Below are positions 41,221 to 52,007 of a stretch of 64,000 nt of DNA, piece by piece. Under the pieces are notes generated by a model that worked only from the letters and a program-made list of their open reading frames with translations, had not been told where the DNA came from and made no database searches. The first letter of the stretch is position 1; the number at the start of each line of letters is the position of its first letter. Source of the DNA: Actinernus sp. WN-2022. Lineage: Eukaryota > Cnidaria > Anthozoa > Actiniaria > Actinernidae. Where the stretch lies: the NCBI GenBank assembly GCA_030867875.1, contig JAOWCC010001634.1:101721321-101785320 (forward strand), written 5' to 3'. The translations under genes and the position numbers were made by a program.

Positions 41221-42311
41221 TATATGTAGTTTTAAATAATTATACTTCAGTTTTAGTATTTCACACGGATCCAAGGTAGAGCACTTTATCGTGATTGTTA
41301 TCCAGGGCCGTAGCGAGACCGAAAATTTAGAGGAGGTATAAGTATTGCAAACGCCGTCGGGGGGCATGCTCCAGAATATTTTGAAAATCTATGTTCTCGA
41401 AAATGGCATTTCCTGCGTTTTGAGAGCATTTTCAACATTTTAGACAAGGCATTTAATACCTCATCTACTAGTATGCTCGCTATGCTACTGAAAAGTAGAA
41501 CTTTTTCATTGAATTTGAAAATCGAGACAAGGCAATCAAAATTTAGGATGAGGCAATTGCCTTTTCTTGCTTATATATAGCTACGGGTCTGTGATCCCTT
41601 GTCTAAATAAAGGTAAATAAGAGGCCCTGAGTGGCCTTAACTCGGTCCACTTAGAAATAGGTGTCATACATGTTTTGTGCTAGGGGAACCGGATAATTGA
41701 TCCACTACTCATGCTCGTGAAAATTTACATATAATGGGATGGACCTTTTGAAGGAATGCAATCACATGGTTATACTAGATGGCAAACAAATCTTAATTCA
41801 TATATTTAAAGGCACTTGTATGAGATCGGTAGTATTATTAACAAAACCTGTTTGTAAATGCTATTTTCCACCTTCTTCCAATTCTCAACCCCCAAAGGTG
41901 GTCACGGTCCCTTACAGGAGCTTCCAATTACAAAGTTTTACTGATAATTAAATCGGGGTTTCATGTGGGTTGTCGCTGAAAGGACTAGTTAGAAATTAGC
42001 AGGGGGAAGGGGTTGAGATGGAGGGTCAATTTTTTAATCCCCCAAATTGGAGAGTCATAAATTATGGGAACTGAAAAAGGGGTGGTTATAAGGGGAAAGG
42101 GTCAACATATTTCATACTCATTGTCCAGGGAGGGTTATATATATTTTAGACTTTTTGAATTCACTCTCTACCCCCCTGCTAATTTTTGACTAGTCACTAA
42201 TGTTTAATAAATTATTGTGTGTGCTGATTTCATGCATGTACACCACTTGGAAAATAACTATTTAAAAAGGGTAACACTAACTAGTATACACAGAGAAATG
42301 TGTGGCCCTCC
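41221..42311. other. no gene seen
   Basis: Repetitive-looking AT-rich DNA, including the phrase GGCCGTAGCGAGACCG, often seen at dispersed repeat ends. No ORF with family features. Confidence 0.45.
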
Positions 42312-42951
42312 TACCCTGTGAGCAGAGGTTTCTCATCTCTTTGCCTTTCCTCCGAGTAGCATGGAACCTCTCGAGACCTGTATTCTGATTGCACCCATAA
42401 TACTATACTTCTATGGTTTTTGTACTGCAGTTTCTAAAGGTTAGGGTGTTTTCTATTATTGGGTAGGCCAATGCTATCGCTCGTTTCGAGAAGTACCACC
42501 CGACCCCTTTCCTACCGCCGAGAGACCGCCCGCCGAAACGATTACAGCGACACGGTATCTCGATTTCCATTGGCCGAGAAAAACGAGACGGTAAACATTG
42601 TAGGTTCATTGTAGATTTCAGATTAATCCATTTCCTATTGTTAACGGCAAGAGAAGGCGAAGTGAAGAAAATTAAATAGATTCCTTCTTCGAGGGTATAT
42701 AAAATCAAAGCTTTCTTTGGGATAAATAAAGTAGATTTATTGAACGGTAATTTCAAGGTCTTCTGTGCAGTTCAGCAAAATAATAAGGAGACAAAGCCGG
42801 AGTTTGAAGCCCGTTCGTATCAATCGTCGGCAAACAAAAAACTGCGTGACGCGAAGCGAGAACAGTCGAGGAGTGAAGCGCCGCTTCGCTCCTCGGTGGA
42901 AGATCTCCGTGCCAAACATTTGCGAAGGGAGAACCTCTGGTACCCAGGGTA
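42312..42951. mobile_element. 640-bp inverted-repeat element
   Basis: TACCCTGTGAGCAGAGGTTTCTC at the left and its approximate inverse GAGAACCTCTGGTACCCAGGGTA (here in 23 positions with mismatches) at the right form imperfect terminal repeats. Similar end fragments occur at about 27298-27412 and 29206. The interior has short ORFs on both strands that look like shadows of a GAAGCG-rich repeat. Non-autonomous. Confidence 0.55.
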
Positions 42952-43521
42952 GAGTTCACGCCATATCCTGCTAGATTTTCGTTCCCGAATTTATATAAAC
43001 ATATGCATATAATATTTTAAAAGGACCCCTGTCAGATCGAGAACTGAGAAATCGGGTCATTTCTACTATACTTTCGAGAGGTTAATAACAATGAATAACA
43101 ACACAACCACAGTCAATTGGTATAAACGTTATCATGTTCAAACACGTTCCAAAATGGGTTCCGATATTCTAAAGTTCATATTTTCTATATAAATATTGAG
43201 CATATCACACTGGTTTTGCCTCCTTTTTTGTGCCAAGTTTTTCTTTTAACCTTTTGAACAATATCAACCATGCACGCTAATATTTCTCGTTAGCAAAATG
43301 AACAAATACTAGTCAAACTTATTCCAATCATTTTTTATTTCAGCATATTTCAATATTATATTGTTATTTTTAACCTTGAAAATTTTCGGCACTGACCGAC
43401 TTGAATTGTTGATTTAAGTCCTATATATGGTAGTCCTGGCAAATTCTCTTTATATCGGTCCTAAAATAACATTGCCGCTTTACAGCATCTAATATATAAA
43501 GTTAACTTTCTGCATACTTGC
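42952..43521. other. no gene seen
   Basis: AT-rich intergenic DNA leading into the tandem array. Confidence 0.5.
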
Positions 43522-43907
43522 TAATGTTGAACTCACTACATTTGTAATTTCGGCAAATGCTGAACTCACTACATTTGTAAGTTTGGCCGCAAATGCTGAA
43601 CTCACGGCTAAACCGGCTATTTCTTGATTATGTTCAGCAAATGCTGAACTCGCTACATTTGTAAGTTCGACAAATGCTGAACTCGCTACATTTGTAAGTT
43701 CAGCAAATGCTGAACTCTCGGCTAAGCCATTTCTCGATTATGTTCAGCAAATGCTGAACTCGCTACATTTGTAAGTTCGGCAATTGCTGAACTCACGGCT
43801 AAACTATTTCTTGATTATGTTCAGCAAATGCTAAACTCTCGGCTAAGCCATTTCTTGATTATATTCAGCAAATGCTAAACTCGCTATATTTGAACTCACG
43901 GCTAAGC
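43522..43907. repeat. degenerate tandem array, left half
   Basis: Units of about 33-35 bp based on CAAATGCTGAACTCRCTACA-TTTGTAAGTTCRG alternate with a longer unit containing CGGCTAAGCCATTTCTTGATTATGTT. The array breaks off at CTAAGC (43902-43907) and resumes in the same orientation at 49206. Confidence 0.9.
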
Positions 43908-46638
43908 CCAGGAGGGAGGGGGCGTCTCCAGGGAAAGTCCTGGTTTAGTCCTACATGTATATGCCAGTATGACGTCACGTTCCGTCTCACTTATTTTCAA
44001 TATGGCGTCGCATGACAAACACTCTATCGCACTTACTAAAAATAGTTTTCTCACCTAAATTTTCATGATGGAAATTATATAATACAATTTATCAGAAAAG
44101 GATATATCAAAGACGGTTTTGAGCTGGGTCTATTCAAATATATTGTGTTATTTAGTAGGTTTTTAGGTAGGTTTTTGTGACTAAGTGGAAGTGCCGTTTT
44201 GGAGAAACGAAGCGGACCACAAAAATGCTTGATGGAACAGAGGGTCGGAGAAATCGAAATCAGGCTTCAAAATAGGAGGTTCAGTTCCTGAGGTATTCAA
44301 CTCCTTCAACTCCTTCAACTCCTTCAACTCCTTCAACTCGAAGTTTTGTAAATATGGCTTTTGTAGAACTGCTTATCAATCCCTCCAAAGTCAAATGTTT
44401 GTTTGCTCCAGTCTGCCGCCATATTTTCATAGCCACTGAAGTGAAGGACAGGATAAAAATCAGGAGCCCGAGGCATTGGAAAGTTTTATCGTGGATGACT
44501 TTTCAGAATAAGTTGTGATTATTCTCTTTTCTTCTACAAAAAAAACATTGATCTTGATGTACAAGCGAAATAATTGATCGTAAAACCAGGGAATTTTGAT
44601 TCAGCTAGACGAACCTACTACTTCTCAGGATTATATGATGGGAGATGCAGCTGTTTCAAATTTCTGAGAAAGTCCGTATTTAAATTTGCAGTGATACTCC
44701 CTACACTGAGGACTGGTACGTATATTTGTTAGCTGTAAGTTCCATTGCAGCAGTAATCATACTACAGTGTCCAGTAAATTTGGTGCATCAGATTATGTGA
44801 AAATCGAAGTTCACATGCATGCAGCTGCCCAAGCAATCTCCTATGGCTAGACTGCTAATAGAATTTGTATTGGTTTATCAATAAGATAAATAAGGGAATA
44901 AATTAGTTATTTTTTATGTCGGGCTAGTTTTAAACAGTTTTGGAGGATTTTTTTTTTTTTCTGTCAATTGTCTTGAATGATTTTATTTTAAATATACAAT
45001 GCCAGATACTCTGTACTGCAGTCATTAACTTTGATGATGCATGCAGTGGATTTATTGCTAGAAGCAATTAATGGGGCCATTACTCCTGGGGTTGCAAATG
45101 TAACTTGTAAATAATGCCTAGTTTAAGAAAGCCCTAAAATCGATTTAGCGTTGAAAGCTGAGACTTATTCATTAATCAAACATCCACAAAGGTAGAACTT
45201 GGAAGATAACTTGATGCAGGACGTTATTTAATTATTCAGCGCGTTCTAGGATTTTAAAACTGATGCACGAACACTTACATGCATTTCATATCAGATTATA
45301 GAGCACAAACAGTTCGATTATTGATCAAATACACATCTAACTAATAATCTAGATGAGGAATATGTCAAGCAACAACATACAGCAATAGAAAATCAGTAGC
45401 AGCAATAACTTTATTTGTTCGCTGAGGAGAATATTATAATAGTGTGTACTGACCGATCGCTACAAAGTATTTGCGTTGACTTGACTTCGGTTTGAACACT
45501 TACAAGCTACTAAATATCGGAATTAGTAGCACGGATACAACGGAGGAACGGCAAGGTATTTATTGAGTTTATCCACTGATATACACGCAACTAGAAAACT
45601 GAACCACAAATATCATACCGTTGGAGAATCGACAGTCCTTTGAACAGCCAGATTTATCCGCTCGGCATCCGGCGTGGATGTACTCAGAAATGTACTCAGA
45701 AATGCAAGAACGCAGAGTACTCTCCAAACTCACCGCAGTTGCTTGTGTTTCCCTAACTGGAAGATCGAAGAATTATCGGCGAATGATCTTACCTTCGTTT
45801 TAGGAAGGAAGACAGACCGTGACAATGTTCTCGGCGGTTGTTCTTCGCTATTTGCTAGGCCGTTGGATGTCACACAAAATCCGTCAGCAAATTTTGGTTC
45901 AATATTTAAAAGAATGCCCTAAATAAGTTCTTAAGAAGAGTATTCATCGTATGTGCATATATAATAGTAACTATCAGCGGTAACAACGACAATGCAAGCA
46001 GATTATTTACATGTAGACATTGCCGGTCCCAGAACTGAATTTCGTGGTCCACGAAAATACTTGTTTCGCGCAAAGCATCACGGGGCGTGCTAAAGGGTCT
46101 TTAATTATTAGATCATTTATCATTGATCAGGAAAGAGCATTTGGTATTACTACATAAGTTTAGGATATCAAAATCAGAACGACCTAGCAAGAAATGACTG
46201 CTAATAGTATCATCTGTTCAGCACTCATACATGTAAATGAATAACATGAGTAAAGTTTTAAAGTGGTTTAATGAACGGCTAGTGGTTGAATGAACTAATT
46301 CAAGTGTAAAATTAATTTGATGGAAATTTCAGATTTACCAATAATTCTGTAAATTATATATTGAATCAAGTGATGCTTCCTTTCCAAATGCAGAAGTGTG
46401 GCCATCTACACTACTATACCATATTTTATAAATATAAAGTCACCCCCAAATTAAAGTCCCTATCAATCCCAAACTTGCCCATCTCCGCCTCCCCCCCCCC
46501 CCCCCCCCAACAGCATACATGCACTATTTGCATATGCACAACTCAGGCTGTCCCGAGGGTGGGGCATTTGCCAGCAAAGAAAAGTTGGGGGGTGGGGAAT
46601 CTATTTAAAAGATATCACTAAATGAGATATCACTAAAT

Positions 46639-46822
46639 GAGATATCACTAAATTGCCCTTTAAATGCATTAAAACTGATCCAAAAAAGTAGCCTGTTGGT
46701 AGCCTGAATGGCAGCTGTCCCAACTTGATCTCCCTCACTCGATTTCGTCACTCACTAAGACTAGGGGAGGGGTGAAGGCACTCAAAAAGTTGAAATAGAA
46801 TGACATCTGATTCTCTCTGTCT
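46639..46822. repeat. 184-bp direct duplication, copy 1
   Basis: Starts GAGATATCACTAAATTGCCC and ends TTCTCTCTGTCT. It appears identical base for base with 47336-47519, at a distance of 697 bp. Confidence 0.93.
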
Positions 46823-47335
46823 CAAAAAGAATCAAAGAGAGCAAATTTTACATTGAATAATGTTTATATGAGGTTTGCACTGATTCCAAACCCCATGGCA
46901 AGGCATTATTTGCATAGCCGAGCTAATCCCATGGCAGAGGCATAGGGAGGCCCTGAAAATTGGTGGAACTGAGGGGGGGGGGGCAAAATGATGAATTCTG
47001 GGACATTTTCATTGATAACTTCTGTCAATCTCTCTTCTGGGACTGGGCAGAGGGAAGGCAACTGCCCCTCTCGGGCAGGTTTGGAATTGACCAATTTAGC
47101 TTGTCCCAATTCAGCTAGGTCACCTGACTTTTCCCTTGAGTGAGGTTTTCTTGTTTTTCTGTATTCCAAGAGGAAATGTATCAATTTCTCTAACTGGAAA
47201 ACAAAGCACTGAATCCTCTGGAGAGCTGTCACATGATCTGAATTGGGACAACAAATGTACAAGCTAAATCGGTCAATAATATTATTATTGATAGACATTA
47301 CAGTTACAAAAAATGCACAAATTAAATAGGTTAAT

Positions 47336-47519
47336 GAGATATCACTAAATTGCCCTTTAAATGCATTAAAACTGATCCAAAAAAGTAGCCTGTTGGTAGC
47401 CTGAATGGCAGCTGTCCCAACTTGATCTCCCTCACTCGATTTCGTCACTCACTAAGACTAGGGGAGGGGTGAAGGCACTCAAAAAGTTGAAATAGAATGA
47501 CATCTGATTCTCTCTGTCT
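47336..47519. repeat. 184-bp direct duplication, copy 2
   Basis: Second copy of 46639-46822. The lack of differences indicates a recent event or gene conversion. Confidence 0.93.
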
Positions 47520-48346
47520 TTCCTAACAAACCCCCCTGGCCCTAGCCACTGATTAATTCAGAAACTAAGCTGGGAGTGTACTGGGACTCGCACTCTTTAC
47601 TTTTTAACTCAGAAGCTTGGATCATTACCTAGTATTAGCAATATATGGATAATGTAACAATAATTTATTGGGGAGAAACTCCATACATGCATTACAGTGC
47701 AACTACTGAAGCCAGGGCCATTTAGACAATGAGCACCAATCACATTGCAGAACAAAAGCAAGCATTCCAATGTATGGTTATTTGAGCCAATCAGTGTTGA
47801 GTACAATACAATAGCATTTCAACTGGCTCGAGCTTCAATCTGGTAAAAGGCAAATTTGGTGGACTAGTTCTGAAGTCGAAGTCTTGCATTCCTTTTTTCC
47901 AAGATTTTTTTACAAGAACCACCATTTTCTCCTCCTGACTGGTCCCTAAGTGGCCCTGGTTTCAGTAGTCACACTGTAATAACAACCAGTGTTGGAGTAC
48001 ATGTTGAGACAATTGACAAGGGCCTAAGCTTATTTTTAACGTGACTAGAGAACTTGCAATCTTGTTGGAAAGTGACACCTAAGATATTTAGGTGTTTTCA
48101 GATGTTTTCTAATGCACATATCAGTGCCAGTTCCCCCAGGGTTAGAACCCTGGGCTGACCAGGGGAATTGCAAAAAGGGTGGAACAAACTTGATGATTTT
48201 CCCTGGCAGGGGTGCTCATGTTTCCCTTTTAAGGGAAAACACAAAATCCCTATCACATTTATAGATTACAATCTCACGAATTCTCCCTCCCCTATCTTCT
48301 AACTTCAAACAAAGTCAAGCATTTTCCCTAACATAATTATCCACCT

Positions 48347-48478
48347 GGGCCCGGTTGTTTGAAGCAAGGTGCTAGCCCAGGGTTAAATCGCTAACCCGGA
48401 GTTAAACTGTACAGATTACAATTACAGATTGCTAACCTAAGGGTTAAAGTTTAATAACCTTGCTTCGAACAACCCGGC
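48347..48478. mobile_element. hairpin MITE (132 bp)
   Basis: GCCCGGTTGTTTGAAGCAAGGT at the left and its near-inverse ACCTTGCTTCGAACAACCCGGC (22 positions each) at the right enclose short GGTTAA and TTAACC words. GGGCCGGTTGTT-type ends are common in marine invertebrate genomes in my memory. Confidence 0.8.
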
Positions 48479-49205
48479 ACAGGTCGGCCGGGGGTACGGG
48501 TCTATCCCTGGGGGAAGCTGATGATATGCAAAAACTCTAATTAAATGCCAGAAAACAATGAATCTGCTTACGCTCTTTATGAACAAGTATCTCATAAACT
48601 TCTTCAGTTTGAAATGTGCGACAAAAACAATGGTTTTAAGCCTAATTGGATTTTTTATACGGTAAGCACTCCTGTATACATGTAGATTTACAGGGCAAAC
48701 AAACGAGCAAATTACAACTTCAGCACTCAAAAGGATTGATAAGCACAACTAAACATGCACAAGCCGTATACTTTAGTTTTTCTACAAGAGCAACAACTTA
48801 CGAATAAAACCTCCTATTGTGGATTAAAATTAACCCGTTATCCCGAGAAATCTAAAAATGTGTAAACCAAGTTTTGTTCGTCTTGAACCAAGATGGCCTC
48901 TCCGAAAATCGACAAGAGCTCAATTAACTTCTTGTCTGAGCGAGTAATGAAACAACAAAAGGTTTAAACCAGGTTAAATGTGTAATACTGAACACAAAGC
49001 ATCAACACTTACATGAAATTGATGAAAAAAGTAAGGTTAAACCTCTGTTTTTGATCTCCTTTTGTCCCTAACTTAAATAGCATCATCGCCAAACTGAGCC
49101 GGCACGGAAAGAGAGCACTGCGTTGCTATGTGACGTCACACTGGCAGTGAGGAGTCGCCAAAAAGTCTATTGCGACAACTATTACAGTCACCTCCTCCCT
49201 CCTGG

Positions 49206-49315
49206 CTAAGCCATTTCTTGATTATGTTCAGCAAATGCTGAACTCGCTACATTTGTAAGTTCAGCAAATGCTGAACTCACGGCTAAGCTATCCCTTGATT
49301 GTGTTCAGCAAATGT
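49206..49315. repeat. degenerate tandem array, right half
   Basis: Continuation of the 43522-43907 array, same unit and orientation (AGCAAATGCTGAACTCGCTA at 49230 and 49264). Confidence 0.88.
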
Positions 49316-49982
49316 TTTGATAATTTTTGTGTTTGATTTGATAAAAAAAAGGTTTTTTTCTAGAACCCCGCAAAAAAATTTAACCACCCCCTAAAAAAAA
49401 ATTGTTTCTGAAACAAATCTCAAAAGAAAAAAAATCCTCAGACCAAAGAAGTTTTTTTTAAAGGAAAAACCTTTTTGCAAAGAAAAGATTATTTTTGGCA
49501 AACTGAATGTCACTACTGGGCTTCCGTGTCCATTTAGGTTTGAAACCTGGTATGGCGGCCTAAGCCGTTTCAATAACTGCGATGTTGCAGCAGCGTTGGA
49601 CTTTTCAGCTAGATTTGCCTGCTCTGAATTTCACAACGGTTGTTCTAACATATCAAGTTGAAGAAGCTAATTAGTAGACTGTTTATTGAAAAAAAAATTG
49701 CCGCTCGACATCTAGGTTTCAAACATAAACGAACGCAGAAAACTGAGGTTCATGCACGCTTATTAAACGGTAGCTCGATATTAAATCAAGGGCACCCAAC
49801 GAGTACTTTTTGAAATTGGTTTGAAACCAGTTGTCTGCAGCTTATCTAGCCATTTTAAGGCGCCTACTATGTCTTTTGACGTATTCTAGAAAGCTATTAG
49901 CTGTTCGGATTTTCTAGGTGGAAATCGCGTCAACCGAAAATACTATGGCAAAATATTCCCGGCAGTAGTAAGGGAGCCCAGT
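49316..49982. other. host/virus junction region, no gene seen
   Basis: The first 200 bp are A-rich low-complexity sequence. From about 49560 the sequence looks like ordinary intergenic DNA. The left end of the right-hand viral element should lie between here and 49983. AGTAGTAAGGGAGCCC at 49965 is a possible terminus because Polinton ends commonly begin AG, but its partner end is outside the window. Confidence 0.35.
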
Positions 49983-50400
49983 ATAGATCATATACCCTCT
50001 CCTGATTGGTCGAGAGCAAATCCGTGACGTCAAAGGAATGTGTGACGTCACAAGCCCCGCCTCCTCAGTTATAGATCATAGGCAGGCTGCTGATTGGCTG
50101 CCGCTATTATAGATCAAATACGGGCTCCTGATTGGCCGGAAATTTATAGATCAAATACGGGCTCGGGATTGGTCGGGATTATAGATCAAATACGGGCTCG
50201 GGATTGGCCGGGATTTATAGACCAAATACAGGCTCGTGATTGGTCGGGATTATAGATCAAATACGGGCTCGGGATTGGTCGGAAATTTATAGATCAAATA
50301 TAGGCTCGGGATTGGGCGGGATTATAGATCGAATCCAGGGCGGGGATTGGCGGACCGGGGAACTATCCGGGACGTATAAAAAAGTGACCCTCCCTTGCAA
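49983..50400 (+). promoter_or_regulatory. CCAAT-repeat enhancer and TATA promoter of the right element
   Basis: Nine copies of a 34-37 bp unit, TATAGATCAAATACGGGCTC followed by GGGATTGGTCGGGAT, carry an inverted CCAAT box (ATTGG) in each. Two CRE-like TGACGTCA sites (50023 and 50044) and GC-rich boxes are interspersed. A TATA box at 50375-50381 lies about 35 bp before the GRF-gene ATG. The design resembles the enhancer-promoter at the left end of adenoviruses. One more unit copy lies at 53721 beside the minus-strand early promoter. Confidence 0.85.
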
Positions 50401-50415
50401 ATTTCAGTGTGAACG

Positions 50416-51105
50416 ATGCTCCCTACTTGCTTTTGTGGGTGTTACGCCAAAGTCGTAAAAGGATTGGCCGGGACGCCAGAGTGTGTATACAAGTGTGGAC
50501 AAACGGCCAACTACAAGTCGAAACCCCAAGTTTTGCCGTGTAGTTTTTATTTTACGGAGCAAGAACTTCCTTTGGTGAAAGCGGTTATTCCGTACGGAAC
50601 TTTGTATAACACGTTTCCAAAGTGTGGCCACAATTTGTGGATGAAAGTGGGCATAAGCCGAAGCGAGAAAAATCCGAACCGCGTGTTCTTCACGTGCACG
50701 GCCCCGGCGCCCAACCCGAAGTGTGTGTGGCCTCTTGGATTTATGTGGGCTGACCCTACCGCACAACCTGCCGTAATTGCGGACGGACCCTCACCCCCCA
50801 AGAAAGCCCAATTCTACGCTTCGCCATGGACGTCACAGGCCCCCCAAGGTCCGCCGCCCGTCGCTTGGACCAGTCCCCACGCCACTATGCCCTTTACGGT
50901 TCCACACGCGGAGATGCCACAGGACCCCCCACAGGGACCCCCACCGGGGACACCCCTGGGGGTACCCCTAGAGACTACACCGACACCCCTGATTCCCTAC
51001 GGACCCCCTGTTGGTACAGTGGCCGTGGGTCCCCCGCCATCCCCACCCCCTATAAACATCCCGGCAACACACCGACCACCCTACTACCAGGGACAAGCAG
51101 TATGA
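50416..51105 (+). CDS. GRF-type zinc-finger early protein with proline-rich tail
   Basis: This is a 229-residue protein. The N-terminal 40 residues hold a cysteine cluster (CFCGCY, then CVYKCGQ). A GRF-like zinc finger follows at about residues 75-120 (KCGH, then NPNRVFFTC, KCVWPLGFMWAD). GRF fingers bind single-stranded nucleic acid in topoisomerases and endonucleases. From about residue 125 the protein is proline- and glycine-rich and probably disordered. It is the first gene after the CCAAT-repeat promoter, so it is likely an early protein. Its stop codon shares the sequence ATGA with the start of the next gene (51102-51105). A regulatory or replication role is inferred. Confidence 0.8.
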   Translation: MLPTCFCGCYAKVVKGLAGTPECVYKCGQTANYKSKPQVLPCSFYFTEQELPLVKAVIPYGTLYNTFPKCGHNLWMKVGISRSEKNPNRVFFTCTAPAPNPKCVWPLGFMWADPTAQPAVIADGPSPPKKAQFYASPWTSQAPQGPPPVAWTSPHATMPFTVPHAEMPQDPPQGPPPGTPLGVPLETTPTPLIPYGPPVGTVAVGPPPSPPPINIPATHRPPYYQGQAV

Positions 51106-51665
51106 CGTCAGAGAGTCAAGAAGACCTAGATTTGGAGGACATGTCGGACAACCGGGATTTACCCACCCTAAAAGCCGGCTGGGCTTTGTATAAAACGCTC
51201 TACGTCATGGCGTGCATCCGGGAAAGCATGAGAGAACGTGGTCGGAACTGCGAGGGGTGTATTTATAGTACCCAGGGACAACAACTCGAACAGTACCATT
51301 CCTGTTTATGGACTTTTTCCGAGGAAAGGTTTACCGCGTGTGTGACGGAGTTCCGGTCACATATTACCCTAGAGGCTCTACGGGCTACGGGTCTACGGGC
51401 TTTGCAGAGTTTGCACCTCACGGGGATTATTGCTCCCCTTACTTATACCGTGTTTGAGCGGCTGCAAAAATTAAAGGAGGTCGAAATTTACAAGTACTAT
51501 AAACTGTATTATTTTGAAGAATGCGAAGACCCCCTCATTACTTACAAGAATCGAATTTGGCACGCGTTGGGACAAGCTTTGATTTACGAAGACAATCCCC
51601 AGGCCTATATGGAAACCGGAGTGTTGACCCTTTTGGCTTTATTTGAGTCAGCCAATTATATGTAA
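51102..51665 (+). CDS. second early protein with Cys/His motif (187 aa)
   Basis: The start chosen is the ATG at 51102 (MTSESQEDLDLED), which overlaps the previous stop as ATGA. The frame remains open further upstream only across the GC-rich coding region of the previous gene. After an acidic N-terminus comes a helix (WALYKTLYVMACI) and a Cys/His cluster (CEGC...QLEQYHSCLW), then a helical body ending EDNPQAYMETGVL. I recall related CxGC...HxCL proteins in invertebrate Polinton-like elements, and a similar cluster is present in the foldback element at 25945-26184. Function unknown. Expression by reinitiation or splicing is inferred from the overlap. AATAAA follows at 51678. Confidence 0.75.
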   Translation: MTSESQEDLDLEDMSDNRDLPTLKAGWALYKTLYVMACIRESMRERGRNCEGCIYSTQGQQLEQYHSCLWTFSEERFTACVTEFRSHITLEALRATGLRALQSLHLTGIIAPLTYTVFERLQKLKEVEIYKYYKLYYFEECEDPLITYKNRIWHALGQALIYEDNPQAYMETGVLTLLALFESANYM

Positions 51666-51677
51666 GAATCTTGAGAC

Positions 51678-51683
51678 AATAAA
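51678..51683 (+). terminator. AATAAA polyadenylation signal of the early transcript
   Basis: AATAAA lies 13 bp after the stop of the second early gene. A further AATAAA is at about 51733. Confidence 0.7.
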
Positions 51684-51825
51684 AGAGACATGTGTTTGGT
51701 AAAAACAACTTTGTTTCGTAATAATTCTCAACAATAAACAGAATACAATTTACAAAAATAACATAATAGTTACAAGGGGCCCTATTTCGGGGCCCCGCAG
51801 AGAGAGAGAGAGAAATTACATGGAA

Positions 51826-51965
51826 TTGATGGGCCATCGCCCTATTATTAATGAAAAAAGTTTTGGGCCATCGCCCTATTATATTTGAAAATATTTTAAA
51901 AAATTACATGTATTTGGGCTATCGCCCTATTATATTTGAAAAAGTTTAAAAATTTTAATGAGCAA
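51826..51965. repeat. tandem small-hairpin repeats
   Basis: GGGCCATCGCCCTATTATT, GGGCCATCGCCCTATTATATTTG and GGGCTATCGCCCTATTATATTTG recur at spacings of about 38 and 53 bp. Each core GGGCnATCGCCC can form a 4-bp stem. AGCAAATTGCT, another small palindrome, follows. The segment is in the 3' region of the minus-strand RING exons. Confidence 0.75.
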
Positions 51966-52007
51966 ATTGCTCTAATGTATAAAAAATATGAAAAATAGAA
52001 AAAGGAA

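Larger units (their letters stand above)
43908..49205. mobile_element. 5.3-kb element with short inverted repeats and 6-bp duplication
   Basis: CCAGGAGGGAGG at 43908 and its inverse CCTCCCTCCTGG ending at 49205 are the termini. CTAAGC directly outside both ends (43902-43907, 49206-49211) is a perfect 6-bp target-site duplication. The flanking tandem array is continuous across it. Inside there are a 9-bp array (CTCCTTCAA, 44297-44343), a C-run of about 18 (46491-46508), a 184-bp direct duplication and a hairpin MITE. No transposase or other gene is convincing. The superfamily is unknown. Confidence 0.88.

Noticed and set aside
42740..42974. overlapping short ORFs on both strands
   Set aside because: They fall in the right end of an inverted-repeat element and have repeat-like composition only.
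46906..47448. 180-codon minus-strand ORF in the 5.3-kb element
   Set aside because: It runs through one copy of the 184-bp duplication, has low-complexity composition and no domain; not supported as a gene.
43908..49205. 5.3-kb element as a Polinton remnant
   Set aside because: The 6-bp duplication fits, but the ends start CC, it is too short and none of the Polinton genes are present.
50826..51101. N-terminal extension of the second early gene
   Set aside because: Open only because the overlapping GRF-gene region is GC-rich; the ATGA overlap at 51102 gives the natural start.
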